A stretch of DNA of 64,000 nt from positions 248,001 through 312,000 of the forward strand of contig JAGTWJ010000019.1 of the NCBI GenBank assembly GCA_020064725.1. The letters run 5' to 3'. Position numbers and translations under genes: made by a program. This document shows positions 44,401-56,802 of this stretch, piece by piece. The notes under the pieces are model-generated. The model had not been told where the DNA came from. It did no database searches and saw only the letters and a program-made list of their open reading frames with translations. The DNA comes from Drechslerella dactyloides. Taxonomy: Eukaryota > Ascomycota > Orbiliomycetes > Orbiliales > Orbiliaceae. Numbering within the stretch: position 1 is the stretch's first letter; each line of letters starts with the position of its first letter.

Positions 44401-47400
44401 GGTGTCTTGTTGATAGCGACCAATGCGAAGCCGGCGACGCCGACTTGACTGGTTCGCGACAAAATGCTATCAATCTCTGCTGAGTCAGCAACAGACTGAA
44501 AACTATGTCCCTCAGTGAAGCCTTAAACGATGCCCAGCTCAGCAGCAGTAATTAGTCAGGCCACCAAAGTCCCGAGGACCGCGTCTGGACTGAGAAAGAT
44601 GCAAACTCTGAATAGATGCATGGCTCCGCAGAATTCGTTCAGGCGGATTGCTGCCACGATGTATGGGAATGCACGCTGACTCGTCTTGCACTGTGCACTG
44701 TGACGAACGACCATTAGTGCAAAACGCCAAAAAGTAGCGGATCTCCCGAAGCCTCAAAATGCTTAGACACCCACGGTGTTAAGTTGAACCGCAGTGGGAA
44801 GAATGCACTTTTGGATTCCAAGTTTTCTTGGCCTGGGATCAACCACAGTGGCATCGCTGGTAACAAAGCGATAAGAAGAACCGAAACGGACTGGCGGCAG
44901 CTGTTTCGACTCAACAGACGTTGCCCAAAGACTAGATGGAACCATGACGCCAGGGCACTTACGTCGCGAGAACACAGCTTTCCGTACTGCCTTGACGTTT
45001 CGGTAGATCCTTCACATAAATCAGATGATTCGGACGGGCTGCCCGTGTGATGCATGGTTTGTTCCGGTCGTCGGTTGCAACGTTTGCATATGCATCCAAA
45101 CTCGAACTGATTGAACTCGGACCCCGACATACGCGGTCGCCAGCCAACTACGCCACTCACTCGACCAAGTATTGTGGGATCTGACCAAGAGACGTCAGAC
45201 GGTGACGGGCCTGAGACTTCGCTACCCGTTAAATTCACACAAGCTTGAACATGAACATTCCCGCTTCCAAACCGAGGTCTCATAGTCGTCTTGCGTCTGC
45301 CTAAGACACGGTTACACCAACACACGTGGTATTTTCGTTTGAACGAATCCATTCTTTCGGCAAAGCCCCAACTGTTTCTATATCTTACAGAAAGTCGCCT
45401 CGGCCATGCCATCGTCGAAGCCTATTCGGCCTCGGTCAGACCTGTCTTGGTGTCACTAGTCCACTTGTTGACTCTACAAGTGCACACCCCCTTGATCTCG
45501 CTCCTCAACCGAATCCGCGTAATCCTTCCGTAAAATTTGCGGGTACGGTTTTACCAAGATGTCGTCAACAGGTACCCTTTGTCTCCAAACTCACAAAAGC
45601 CCTCGCGATCGAGTTGAGGCTGAAAAGCATCCCTATCGGATTTGTAATGTCTCCGCTTGCCTGCAATCTCTCTCGTCGGGAGCAAAAATCCAAGTGTGCT
45701 GGGAACAGTCTCGCTACTTCGGTATGGTTCATCTTGTCTCGTACTTTGACTGGTGTTCACGCTGTAAATAACGTGCGAACGAGGGTACAGATACAGTTTA
45801 AAGGTTCTGAATAAGCCGCTACAATCGAGGTACTTCGGATTTCCTGGCTGGCCAATCAGACGGCAGAGGTTCCAGCAACCCCAACTGCACGTTTCCGGGT
45901 ACGGGATGACCGATTTTCTGGGAAAGTAACTGAAACTGCTGTGTTCACGAATAGTGAGAGGTAGCTAGCCTGGTGCGGCTGTCGTTCTCTGAAGACGAGC
46001 AGCGGTGCAGGGATCCAAAATTTGTCTCCCGTCCCATCGCCAGCTGGGTAGAAAGGATCTGTACGTAAGCAGCGCGCTAATGTCCCGCTATTATGTCGTC
46101 GTACATGGCTACATACCCACCACGTTCCCCAGCTAGACCGTTATCCAAACGATAGACACCCCCTTCCTGAAACTTCAGCCTCACTCCAATAAGGCCGGGT
46201 TGTCGACCGCCGAATGGCGAACATTGGGGGGATTATGCACGAACGGTTTGAATAATCCTTGTCTAGACGCTCCGGTCCAGATTGTTTCTAAGCCGTTCAT
46301 CCGTTCTATTTCCATAGTACTATCGTCTCCAGTTGTAATCCCGCCATCTATGGGAGCTATTCATGACGATCTTACACCGTAAATTAGTTTAGTGTGAATT
46401 GCATACGGACTGGACATGGCCTCGGATCGCTCCCCAGTTCCCCAGGACAAATTCTCTGCCAAACTTTCATCTGGCTTCAGATAGGCCGCCTTGCAGGTCT
46501 CCTGCTAGGGTTCAAACTGGTCGGAGTGGACAAGACGTATTCCCACAAAATGTCACTCGGAAGAAAGAATCATAGGAAGCCGGGATAGAGAAAATGATTG
46601 TTTCTTCACTTGTATTGCTCACACGCTTTTCGCAAACAATATGTCTATGTAACCCACAGCGCTGTAGCGATGTGCGCAGCATCTTCCGATGACTCCAACT
46701 CTATATAACGCGGACAGTTTGGGAGCTTGATTCGTTGCTAGTCCCAGCGGTACGATAACGCGGCCGCACATTCTAAATACAGAAAATGGAATTCCGAAAA
46801 CCCAAAGGAACGATGAAATAAAATATAACTGGTGGGTACGCAGTCTGCCTCGGGACCCCCCCTAGGCCTTCTAGGTGGAAAGCATGACCTTTCTACATTG
46901 TTGGATTTTTATGCCTACCACACAGGATCCTGTACGAGATATATATCGAAACGGTCCGTGCTTTTATATAAACACTTGAAGTTGTAGAGACTGCCGACCA
47001 AGACATCCAGATCACAGAACACTCTTTCGAACTAACTTCTTCGATACGTCCCCGAAAATAATATACTGACAGTAATTGTCTTTCCCCAGAATTTTTATTT
47101 ACTGCTAGCCTCAATATCTGATTCGCTCCTGTTTTTCTGCTTTTTTGACATCAGCATAATATTCTACCATTCTGTCGCCCTAAGGCCCTCGAAGGCGGAC
47201 TCGCCTCCAGCATCAAGATACGCCAGGCAAGGGTTGGGTTCTACCGAACGAACGAAACAGACAAGCTTCCGTTCGGATAATTAGTAGCCTCAGGATTCTA
47301 CGTACCTAGACTATCCCTTTTCAGGTTTGCGAGTTTGAATGTGACCTCCGCCTAGCAGCAATACTGGCTTTTAGAAGCAAAATCGGTTCTTTGAAGGGTA

Positions 47401-47617
47401 CTTTCTACTATTTTACAAGGTAGGTAATGCATAATATAGTCATGAAGAGGCTATACTAATTATTCGCACGAAGGCAAACTTACAGGATCCTTGGACTTCA
47501 CTCTTGGGGCTAGTTTAGCAGACCATCCTCACTATCCTAGTCTCCACTGATTGTTTGAACATTGGCATACGTGGATTCAGCAGCAGACGTGTCCCTCAGA
47601 TAAAAAAAAGGAATAAA
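41472..47617. other. Gene desert of about 6.1 kb
   Basis: No family-level match on either strand. Base composition is not extreme, and no transposon ends or long repeats were recognised. The longest frame (44714-45412, minus) is listed separately as doubtful. Confidence 0.5.
44714..45412 (-). CDS. Doubtful long open frame, 232 codons
   Basis: ATG 45412 to stop 44714. The translation is rich in Arg, Ser, Trp and Cys with no motif, repeat or membrane segment I recognise, and no supporting splice or neighbour context. A 162-codon frame overlaps it on the plus strand. In 64 kb a frame of this length can occur by chance. Confidence 0.15.
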   Translation of the reverse strand: MAWPRRLSVRYRNSWGFAERMDSFKRKYHVCWCNRVLGRRKTTMRPRFGSGNVHVQACVNLTGSEVSGPSPSDVSWSDPTILGRVSGVVGWRPRMSGSEFNQFEFGCICKRCNRRPEQTMHHTGSPSESSDLCEGSTETSRQYGKLCSRDVSALASWFHLVFGQRLLSRNSCRQSVSVLLIALLPAMPLWLIPGQENLESKSAFFPLRFNLTPWVSKHFEASGDPLLFGVLH

Positions 47618-50085
47618 ATGTCCAGCCCGTCTCAATATTCACCCGCCAGTCAAATGTCTATATCTGGACCAGAGGAAGGTCGGCAGTCAACGGGAGCTGG
47701 TAATCCTCGGCCACGATCAAGGACTCCTCAGATTCAGACTAGTACACCAACAAGAGCAAGATTGGTCCCTGACGTTATGGTATCTCCGTAAGTATGGTAT
47801 CCTTTATCGCATGCAAGCCCATGCGAGGTAGCGGACTAATTTGTCATCGACATAGACCAGCAAACCAACCACTTAGTGTTAGCCCTTGGGGGACGTCACC
47901 ATCTAATGCTTTAACTCAAAGGGAAATGGGACGGGTACCCGGACTTTTCGATCCCTCAGATATGGATGTTAACACAAGGAGTCCACCACCTTTCTCCAGC
48001 CCTTCTCCAGAAGAGGTCCGTAGTTTTCGAAACCTTCAGGTGAGGGAAACTCACAACCCTGAAGTCGGTCTACGACACAGTGCCGCAGAGACAGACGACC
48101 AAGAGATGTTCACATTCGACGACTCTATGACCAGTCCCAGAGACGACTCATCTGCTCAAAAGATGGATGCTAGCGAGCCAGCATTGTTCGTTTCGCCAGC
48201 AGACTATGTTCCCAGGTCTCGAAGTATCCCCTCACCAACTCCCGAAGCCAGTAAAGTCACAGCGCAACCAAGGTCTCGAGGCATGCATAGAAGTTCTTCT
48301 GCAGCGCCTGCCATCTTGTCTGCCTCGGAGCCTTCCAAGATAGGCTCTGGCCGCTCCACTAATACTCTGAGCGGCCCAGCGACTAATTTGTCCTGTTGCT
48401 GCTGTCACGCTTCATTTATCGGGGAGGCGAATCTGGCATACCACTTTGCGACAGATCATAGAGGAAAGCACAGCCACCCCACACCGCTCATACGCTCCTG
48501 TACCTTCTGTGGTGAAAGTTTCCAAAGCCGAAAGGACCTCGACGTTCACCTCTTAGCTTGCGGCGTTGTTCTACCCCGAAAAGGAGGCAAGAAGCAGGTC
48601 TTAATCGATGCTAATGCGGAGCGACGCTACTCAACCCTTTCTTTGTCGCCTCCCGGCCATGATGCGCCCGCATCTGGGAGGGAATCCCAATTATCCCTGA
48701 CATCGATAACATCGTCTCCCAGCGAATTCGAGCTTTCAGATTTCAACTCCGCCGATGATGAATCAACCACTATTCATAAACTGGTTCAAGATGCGAGAAA
48801 ATACGCCCTACACAATGTTGGCAAAACTACGGATGTAGAAGGGGACCCTATATCGCCAACCAAACGGAGGAAATCAGCTATATCAAGCCGCTTCGCCAAA
48901 AACTTTACGAAAAACATCACCAAAGCTATCGAGACTGGGCGAATAAAGATAGAAGGGTTATCGGACAGCTTGGATCTAGCGGTCACACCCGCGGACGCAT
49001 CCGAACCTTCACTAAGTATCCGAACTAAAGGCTTTCCCCAACCAGGCTCGAAGGGTAAATCAAGGACACCGCAGGATCAAAGTCCATTTGTGGACATGCT
49101 GGCATGTCCATTTGCTAAGGGCGACCCTCAAAAATATTTAACTTGTCTACTCATTCATCGAAAGGACATGCCAGGATTGAGGTAATGATTTCACATATGA
49201 TAGGTCTCTTATCAACCAGCGGTTCTTCCATAAGACGAACTTGACATCGAACACTAACAATGGTTTTCAAAAGGGAACACCTAGGAAGGGTACACTACGG
49301 GGGAAGCACCCCAGATGGCGCCATACGCTCGAAAGACTGGCCCTCGTTGTTTTTATTCTGCTTTCCCAACTGGAACCAACATATCCCAGACGGAGGTAAT
49401 TTGAACATCTTTTCAACCAATATCTGTTCGTCCCTCCTTTCATCTGGCTATTTGCTAACTTTTGGTTTCTCCTTTAGGCTTTGACTATAGCAGAACCATC
49501 GAGCTCCTCCAGGCGCTAAGCCTTGGGGAACCTATCAACAAGTTTCTACGTGACCTCGAGAAGCACCTTGCCTTCCGCCGCACCAAGGAGCTTAAGGAAC
49601 TGGAAGCCATATACACCGAACGTAGTTGGAGAAAATTCCACGAGTTCCTAAGCCAGGCGCACGACTGGGGCCAAGGGCCGCTATCCTCACACCAGCAGTC
49701 TCTGCAGCCTCTGGCTCCCTTCCAATCGCAGAGCCATGGCCGCACTGAGCCGCGAATGGTTACCTTATCCGTGTCACGGGATATAGAGTTTGCGCTGAAC
49801 CGCCAACTTGATTTCCCATTCTCTCTTGGCGACTTCAGTGCTGGCGAATTCAGGCGCTGGTTGGACATGATATTCAACCCACCAATCAGCTTTATGGAGA
49901 ACCATCTCATTCTGCCTGAGTTTAATGTCAAGATCAGATCCTTGCAGGATCTCGAGGCGTTCCTGAACCTTGAGCTGCCTACCAGGCAGGGCAGCGGACG
50001 GAGGAGCAGGGAGGATATCGTAACGGTTTTCATTCGCGAGAACTGGACGGAGTTGATAGCTGGGACACCAGGGCATCATTACTAG
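47618..50085 (+). CDS. C2H2-type zinc-finger protein, four exons
   Basis: Exons 47618-47787, 47856-49181, 49274-49395, 49478-50085 (741 aa, phases agree). The N-terminal half is serine/proline-rich. A first finger lies at about residues 236-257 (CCCCHASFIGEANLAYHF, then DH), a second Cys2-His-Cys-like finger at about 271-292 (CTFCGESFQSRKDLDVHLLAC). A third zinc-binding-like block at about 474, CPFAKGDPQKYLTC..., continues across intron 2 as REHLGRVHYG, the arrangement found in many uncharacterised fungal proteins. The C-terminus has an LSLGEPINKFLRDLE helix region. Likely a nuclear regulator; target unknown. ATG 47618 is preceded by an in-frame-open leader, so the start is approximate. Confidence 0.8.
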
Positions 50086-50792
50086 AAGAACCCATCGGAA
50101 TTTCTTACGATTCAAAGCAGCTGGACTCCCAACCCCAATTTCCTTTATCAATCGCTCTTGTATCTCCACATTTGTTTTCAATTTCTTATTTTCCTTTTTT
50201 CAATTGCCCTGATTATCAAGATTTCCTGTTCGCTGGAAACCACACTCCTTAAATCAGGCACTCCGCTCGACACATTGTTGAGACTTCACAGTTTCTTCTT
50301 CTCAATCAAGAGATAGAGAGTTGTTTGAAATCAATTTGTTGTTTATCTAGTCTCTGGTACATTTTTGCTCATATACTTAAGTCGTTATTTAGGTAGTACC
50401 CCCGCTTTGGTTGTTCTCTCTAGTGCACATGGTGCTAGGTCCGGCCGATATCATGCGCATCTTTATGAAGCACTTTCAAGTTTGTTATCATACGTCGTCT
50501 CGCAAGCCAGACGCTGGTAGTCTAGTTTATGAGACAATATCATAGGCCGTTATCCAGTTTGTCAAAAAATTTTCCCCGTCATCAATCGACAAATTATATA
50601 TGTCTAATAGAAATAGCTAGTGCACGTAATACAAAATCTGCAATTCAATACTAAATTCAATGTGGTGAATAACACGAATCACGCGAGGCTGCGGATAATG
50701 TCTCGTGACGGTTTGCGTTGCATGTCTGCCTTTCCGCACATCTGTGAGGCCGCAATTAAAACCCAAAAAATTCAGAAATTCACTAAGCATAT

Positions 50793-50812
50793 GAACATGT
50801 ACATGTACATGT
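50793..50812. repeat. ACATGT microsatellite
   Basis: About three tandem (ACATGT) units; self-complementary. Confidence 0.8.
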
Positions 50813-50865
50813 ACTTACTTAGTTAGTGCCGAGACTGAAAATTTACATTTCGCGCACGTCCCAAC

Positions 50866-51222
50866 ATGGACGCGGAATCTCACAAGCCGACTTCAGGAAC
50901 ATTTGAGCACCAGCAGCAGATGCTGCAGCAAGCCAAGGCCAAGCAAACTAGCAGCCAACTCCAGCGTTCACAGAAGGCTTATTTGCAAGGTCTATGCAGT
51001 ACTGTCGAGGTATTTAATCGACCAGTTACTAAATTCGCGCTGTCGTGCAACCTCACAATTGTTGTTGGGCGAGGTCTGTGCCTCCTCGGCTGCACACCCA
51101 CTTCACGGTTCCGCGAACCTTGCCTACGAATGAGGTCTCGGAGTCAATGGACCAGTTGCCCGATGTCAGCTTGCAAAACCAGTGGCGTTGCGACACATCA
51201 TGAGAAAACCGAGCCCTCGTGA
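50866..51222 (+). CDS. Doubtful small frame, 118 codons
   Basis: ATG 50866. The first 45 codons are glutamine/lysine rich (QQQMLQQAKAKQTSSQLQ) like a genuine helical N-terminus. The rest is cysteine rich and less convincing. It could be the first exon of a decayed gene. No family recognised. Confidence 0.2.
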   Translation: MDAESHKPTSGTFEHQQQMLQQAKAKQTSSQLQRSQKAYLQGLCSTVEVFNRPVTKFALSCNLTIVVGRGLCLLGCTPTSRFREPCLRMRSRSQWTSCPMSACKTSGVATHHEKTEPS

Positions 51223-52839
51223 TCGTTACTTCCCCACCGATCCGTAAGAACACTGCATTCCTGCCGTCCCCTGGACTGCGCATATGCATGTGGAGCTGAG
51301 TTCTCAAAAGAGGTGAAGCAGGAAGTGTGGGGGCGGGATTTTTGACACCTCCTTTGAGTTTCGGCACCCCGCAAAATGGCACTGACATGGGCGGCGCGGA
51401 TTCGGTAGGCTAGCGGGTCTTCCCTTAGTCTCGCCTTACTTCCCGTCGCGAGGCTCCTGGCCATGTTAGTCTTCCGCCCCGATTTCCCGGACTTTCAAGG
51501 GAATATTTGGTCAGAGAATGCCATTTATCGCGTCGAAAGCATATCATCCATGTGTGGAACGCTGCAGTTAACATGGTGCGGTTACGTTTTGAACGCTTGA
51601 GGCAGTCTTTGAAGTTGTAGATGGGGGATTATAGGGCGGCAGTTCACAAAGACTCCGGCCGAGTTACATGGAGCTATAAGGCATATACTTGGTAGCTACG
51701 AACTAGTTGTCGCTAGCCGAGCTCTTCAAAACATTTCCGAATCTCCCATGATCCTTGTCCGCGTCCGAAGCACCAGCTCGAGATACAATCGGCCTTTTTG
51801 GGGGCACCCAAGGTCGAAAATGGGCCTGGCCCGAAGGGGTAACTGCGAGAAAAAGCGCCGGAAGATAGGAAGGGGAAGAGTAAAATATCACACATGCAGA
51901 TATGCGTATTTGGTACATGACCACGACAAAGCCTTTTCCATTCTTCTCCCTGGCAGCGTCTCGAAAGGGATAATATTAATACGTAAGGATTCTACGAAAA
52001 AAAAATCCCGTGTGTATGTACGTACAGCAGCTTTACAAAGCGTGTTTGCCAAACTACATGGTATTTAATGCTTAGACAGCCCCCAAGGATTCCCCAGATT
52101 CAAATATTTTGCTGCACCACATATATACCCGGCAAGTCTCAGCAAGCACAAGCACAGCGTCTCGTTTCACAAAACACCTCGACTCCGGAACCTTTGAAGA
52201 AACTCATCTACTAGCCGCGAGACTTTTCTCTTATACTCCTTCGCCAAACCTTGACATCGTAAAGAACGCTGTTCAGGAACCTTTAACCCCTACCAGATAC
52301 ATCGATAACTTAGCTCCAAACTGGCATAACGGCGAATGCATCCAGCACCAGTCTTGTTCCTCTTCGTTCAGCTCTTCCACATCGAGAAACCCCCATAAGT
52401 ACATAATATCGGTCATCTGTTAGTACCACAGCATCATAAGCCGGACTGGGCATATCAACATCCCAGAAATCTCGCGAACTGCTTAGCTGTGACGAGAGCC
52501 TGCCGCGGCTTCCGAATTACGCAATTGAAATTCTGCGATTCGAGACGAGGTTGAGCCTTGCGCGACTGCAACGACGGCAACACATCCTGCACGCACTCAG
52601 CCGCAACATCGATTCTAGATATCTCAACACTCAACGCTGCTACTTTTGTATTGCCACGACTAATCTTGACGGACCACGACTCTACTGGTATACTGTCGGC
52701 ATCGGAACCTACGTCGCTTCGTCATTCAACAGGACCACCATCTGACTGCCCGCCATTACCCTCAACTCATCTCATACCCTAAACACATGTGCCCACCACG
52801 AAGTCCAAAGCTGTTTAGTTCCAATATACGTCCTCGAGA

Positions 52840-53205
52840 ATGTCGCAGGTTACGGTCACTAAGCCTCCGCCGCTCGTCAGCATCCCCAAGCCATCACCAC
52901 GTCCATCTTCATCGTCAACGCTGGGCTCCGCCACGCGATCCGGTTGCGAGAAGTGCTCCGTGCATACCAAACAAACTACCCCACAGTCGATAACCAGGGA
53001 CCAAGGTGGATCCGAGCAATCAAACCTAGCTGCTTGCGGCGAATGGCTGTCATGCATGTGCGGAGCAGTGTACTTTGTTATATGCTGGAGCTGTACCTTG
53101 AGCGGAGAGGTGAAGTCACACAAGGACATGAGACGTGGAAGTGGAGCCGAAAGTGAGAGAAAGGGAAGCACTGCTAGCTGTAATTGCCCAAGAAACAAGA
53201 GATAG
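52840..53205 (+). CDS. Small cysteine-containing hypothetical protein (121 aa)
   Basis: ATG 52840. The proline/serine-rich N-terminus (PKPSPRPSSSSTLG) is followed by CEKC, a spacer, then CGEWLSCMCG and a short hydrophobic run (AVYFVICWSC), and a charged tail ending NCPRNKR. The pattern (CxxC...CxxxxxCxC) could bind zinc or be a membrane-associated small protein. No family recognised. It is followed by an 11-bp tandem repeat at 53226. Could be spurious. Confidence 0.35.
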   Translation: MSQVTVTKPPPLVSIPKPSPRPSSSSTLGSATRSGCEKCSVHTKQTTPQSITRDQGGSEQSNLAACGEWLSCMCGAVYFVICWSCTLSGEVKSHKDMRRGSGAESERKGSTASCNCPRNKR

Positions 53206-53225
53206 GCTACGGAGTGATGTCGGAT

Positions 53226-53257
53226 GGCGGATTTTTGGCGGATTTTTGGCGGATTTT
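53226..53257 (+). repeat. 11-bp tandem repeat GGCGGATTTTT
   Basis: Three tandem units, the last one base short, 20 bp after the stop of the small frame at 52840-53205. Confidence 0.9.
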
Positions 53258-56200
53258 CTACTGGACACTTCACTTTATATTTGAGCTTAAGCCTCTAAGT
53301 CTCAGTTTTCTCTCCTTCCGTCGCTTAACTCTTTTTCGAAGTCACACTTCCGTTCAACTGCACCCCTACCCATAACGACTGTCATCAGTGCTGCTTATTT
53401 ATATCGGTCTGTTTCATTAACGTCTAGCAGTTGGCTTCGGTCCATCTTCGGGGGTATACTTAGTACGAAACGTATCTATTCTAATCGTTGCTCTGCTGAA
53501 TTATTCACGTTGTCCCTCCCTTTACCAAACTTATCGAGAGCGCCATGATCATATAAGGCCCCTACTTTGTTGCTTTTCATCTGACTTGTAAGTCACTTTG
53601 GAACTTCAGCCTGAAAGCTTGTATCAATTTGTCCATCAGGACTGCAATCCTGCCTACTGTGCTCCGGCATCGCTGGGTTAAACTACGACAACGTGGCTTG
53701 CGAGGCAGCTACAATTAGCCTCGATTCCAGGCGCTATAGAACTCTAAGCCCAGTTTACTAATACGTACATATTTACGCATGTATCGTTTGAACACGATAA
53801 GTCATATGATTCTTTTTTATTCGTGGATCTTAATCGGAGCTTATTTATGACCTGCAACCGACTGGGAAATCCCGCGATTTCTACTGGAGGGTATACAGCT
53901 GCCTGACTCGCGTGACGACTTCCTCTACATGACCATGGGGAATACTTATTACCCAACTAGAATTTGAGGGTTTACAACCTTCTCAAAAGTCCACTATTCA
54001 GTCGGATAGACATTGCATAGGCGGCTCATAGAATATCTTTAACCCGTTTGAGTGAGTGCGCGATAAATACCTGCATATAATGTATATTTGTCTCGTGAAC
54101 CAGAAGCTATATATGGACCAATCAGTACTTTATTTCCAGGTTCGGAAATGAAATATCAAATGGATAGCACACGATAGTCTTGCGAGCGCGGGTGGGAAGT
54201 ATGACTATATCTAGTTAGAGCGCTCTTTAGCGCTCTACTCCATAGCCTCGAACTGCAATTAAAACTCGCGTTCGCCGGCGCACATTTTTCTCGGAATTCG
54301 GATCATCAGATACTAGTGCGTCCAGTGATAAAGAGACGATTGCATTACCATGGATCAATTCCGTTCGAGAGCCACATGTTCTATATGTTCATATAGCTGC
54401 TCAGAGCTCTGTAATGTGTACCTGACACGTGTACTGTTGGTAAATGTGGGTGGCTCCGGATTTAAGATCTAGATGGAATCTCTCACAGGTAAATGCCGAT
54501 CGAAGCATTTATTGTTCACTAGTGCGCTACCTATAGGCTCACATCTATAGTAGCGCGCGCATTTTGAAGATCTTCGTGTGCCATCCTAGTTGTCAATTGT
54601 CGAGGTGGTGTGTTGTATACATTTTGTTCTCTTCTGAACTTCAACGTACATACACATACAGACAGATATGAACAGACATCAGCCGTTGATCGAGCGGCCC
54701 TCTTGAAAGTCACTAGTTCAGGGCGCATGTACCATTTATTCAACCTCGGTTGTCCGGATACATTAAATGCATGCTTTCCTGCCGGTGTTTGCAGCCATCA
54801 CTGTCTGATCCCAGTTGTCGGCAAGTCAAATGGCTTGACTCGTATTGGAATGGGTGGCGGCTCTTCTTGTTTGTCTCCAGGTTTGGCAGTTAAATGATCA
54901 AGAATGGGACGGAAAGTTTAAAGCGTGGCTTGGACGCACCATGACGCTGGGGCGTACACAGTGCCCCATCACAACTCTGTAACGCCCGAGTTGCTTATTG
55001 TGTTCTGGGCGCATGTGCTCATGCTCAGTGCCCCTGGGCACAGAAATCAGAACTTCTGAACTGCGCGCGGGAACGCAAGGCCTGGGGCTTTTCCGCTTCA
55101 GCTCGCTTGTAGAATGCCTTGAGTCTGGACGGGCGACAAACAAAAATCTGAGTGCTGCCTGATCTGAATTACATGATTGAATTATTGCAAAGAGTAAATT
55201 CGGTCATTGAATTAAATATACTATCGATATATTAATTATGCATACATGCCAGTGGGAATATGTGCTGATAGGAAATTGACTCCTGACCGATATCGTGATC
55301 ACGCCTGACAGCGGGAGAACGACGCTTCCGCCCTGAGACTCAGAATACGACAGATCATGATCAATACTCTAAGGGGCATTAGTCTCATGAGCGGAAAGTG
55401 GTATTCCCGGAAGACAGATTGCACTACTTTCTCATTACGGAACTAACCCGGGCGAAGGTGCCAGTGTTTCTTGTAGCAAATTTACTCCTTAATAAAAATC
55501 TATATCAGAATCAATGAATATATAATCATCAAACCGGCTCGAATTCACAGACAAGGAGTTGATTCATATAATGAGAATTGGGGATCGGGTCTGAACATTT
55601 TAGGCGACTGTCAATGTCACCGCAGAAAGTGGTACTGATATGATTCTCGCAGATGTGATCGGCTGCGACTATTCCTGGTAGAGGCTCAAGAGAGACTTAC
55701 CAGCAACTATAATATTGCCAAATCCCATCTCTATGAGTGGACAGCAATTTGCCCCCGAGGATTCACGGGTGACATTTCCAGAAGGTTGCGCGGCAATCCT
55801 CCAACCAATCGACAAATCCACGCGCGGTCTGCATAATTCGTCACCACATCCTCTCAGAAAAAAGGGGGCTTAAGTGGGCGCCGCTGGACGTTGGACACAT
55901 GCCTGTTCCTTGGAAAACCCTCTTACCTGAGACGCCTTACCCGGCCGACTGCAATTCTGATTGGCTGAGATATAAACCCTTGGCGGGGCCTCTCTGCGGA
56001 AAGTTTGTTGCTGGCCAACATGACTGGACAGCTCGTCAATCAGCAAGGAAAGGCCGGCAATCCACCCCGAGAGGCCCTCGACTATTAGAAAAAGATATTT
56101 TTGCTTCATGGACATTTCAAGATTAGAGGTGCTTATTCGTATACTGCGTAGATGACGCTGAGGCCTAGCGCCGACGCATAGCACGGCGCGACCAGCGAAT

Positions 56201-56802
56201 GCAGGCGTGAACCTGCCTTGAACAGCAGCTGGCAATTATCGGCTTCAAGACATCATTGTCTGAGCTCCAGCCTGTTGCACTCGAGATATTGAGCTGCAAT
56301 TTGGAGGTGAGGCCCCTATCCTGTGGAGCAGACGGCGGTGATGCGACCACATGCCGGTCTGGCCCATGTGAGCTGCCTTGCAGCAGTGGTTCCTGACCGG
56401 CCGGCACCCATGTCGCCTATGTTTGGGCACAGCATGGATATCGGGAGCAGTCGTTAGAGGTTTCAGAGACGGCCACGATGCATAAAGCGGGCAGCGTGCC
56501 CGCCTTCTGTCTCTCTCTTTTCCTTCTTCCCTCACCACCGCAGTTGCATTTCTGCTGTTCCCTTCGTCGTCGTGCTGTTGTTGCGTGTCGTCTTTGCTTT
56601 GCTCAGCGTCTTTTCGCGCGGGCGTCCATTCTTTAGTAACCTGTCTATCGTTGCCGTCTCTCGTTTTCCAACAACAACGCACTTTCCGTGCCTTCTCTTC
56701 AACTCGGAGCCTCCAGTGCTTCTTTATCAGTTTCGTAAATAGTTGACTATCGAATCGACAGCTTGGTTCTGGCAGCGTTTCGTCCCAAAGGTTCTCTTCA
56801 AA
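53258..56802. other. Intergenic, about 3.5 kb, upstream of the wall-protein gene
   Basis: No gene recognised in 53258-56150. The last 300 bp before ATG 56803 are pyrimidine-rich on the plus strand (TCTCTCTCTTTTCCTTCTTCCC), a common feature of strongly expressed fungal promoters. Open minus-strand frames in 55870-56900 overlap this promoter and the signal-peptide region and are probably chance. Confidence 0.5.

Larger units (their letters stand above)
50086..52839. other. Intergenic, about 2.7 kb
   Basis: Holds a short ACATGT repeat at 50793-50812 and one doubtful frame (50866-51222). Nothing else recognised. Confidence 0.5.
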
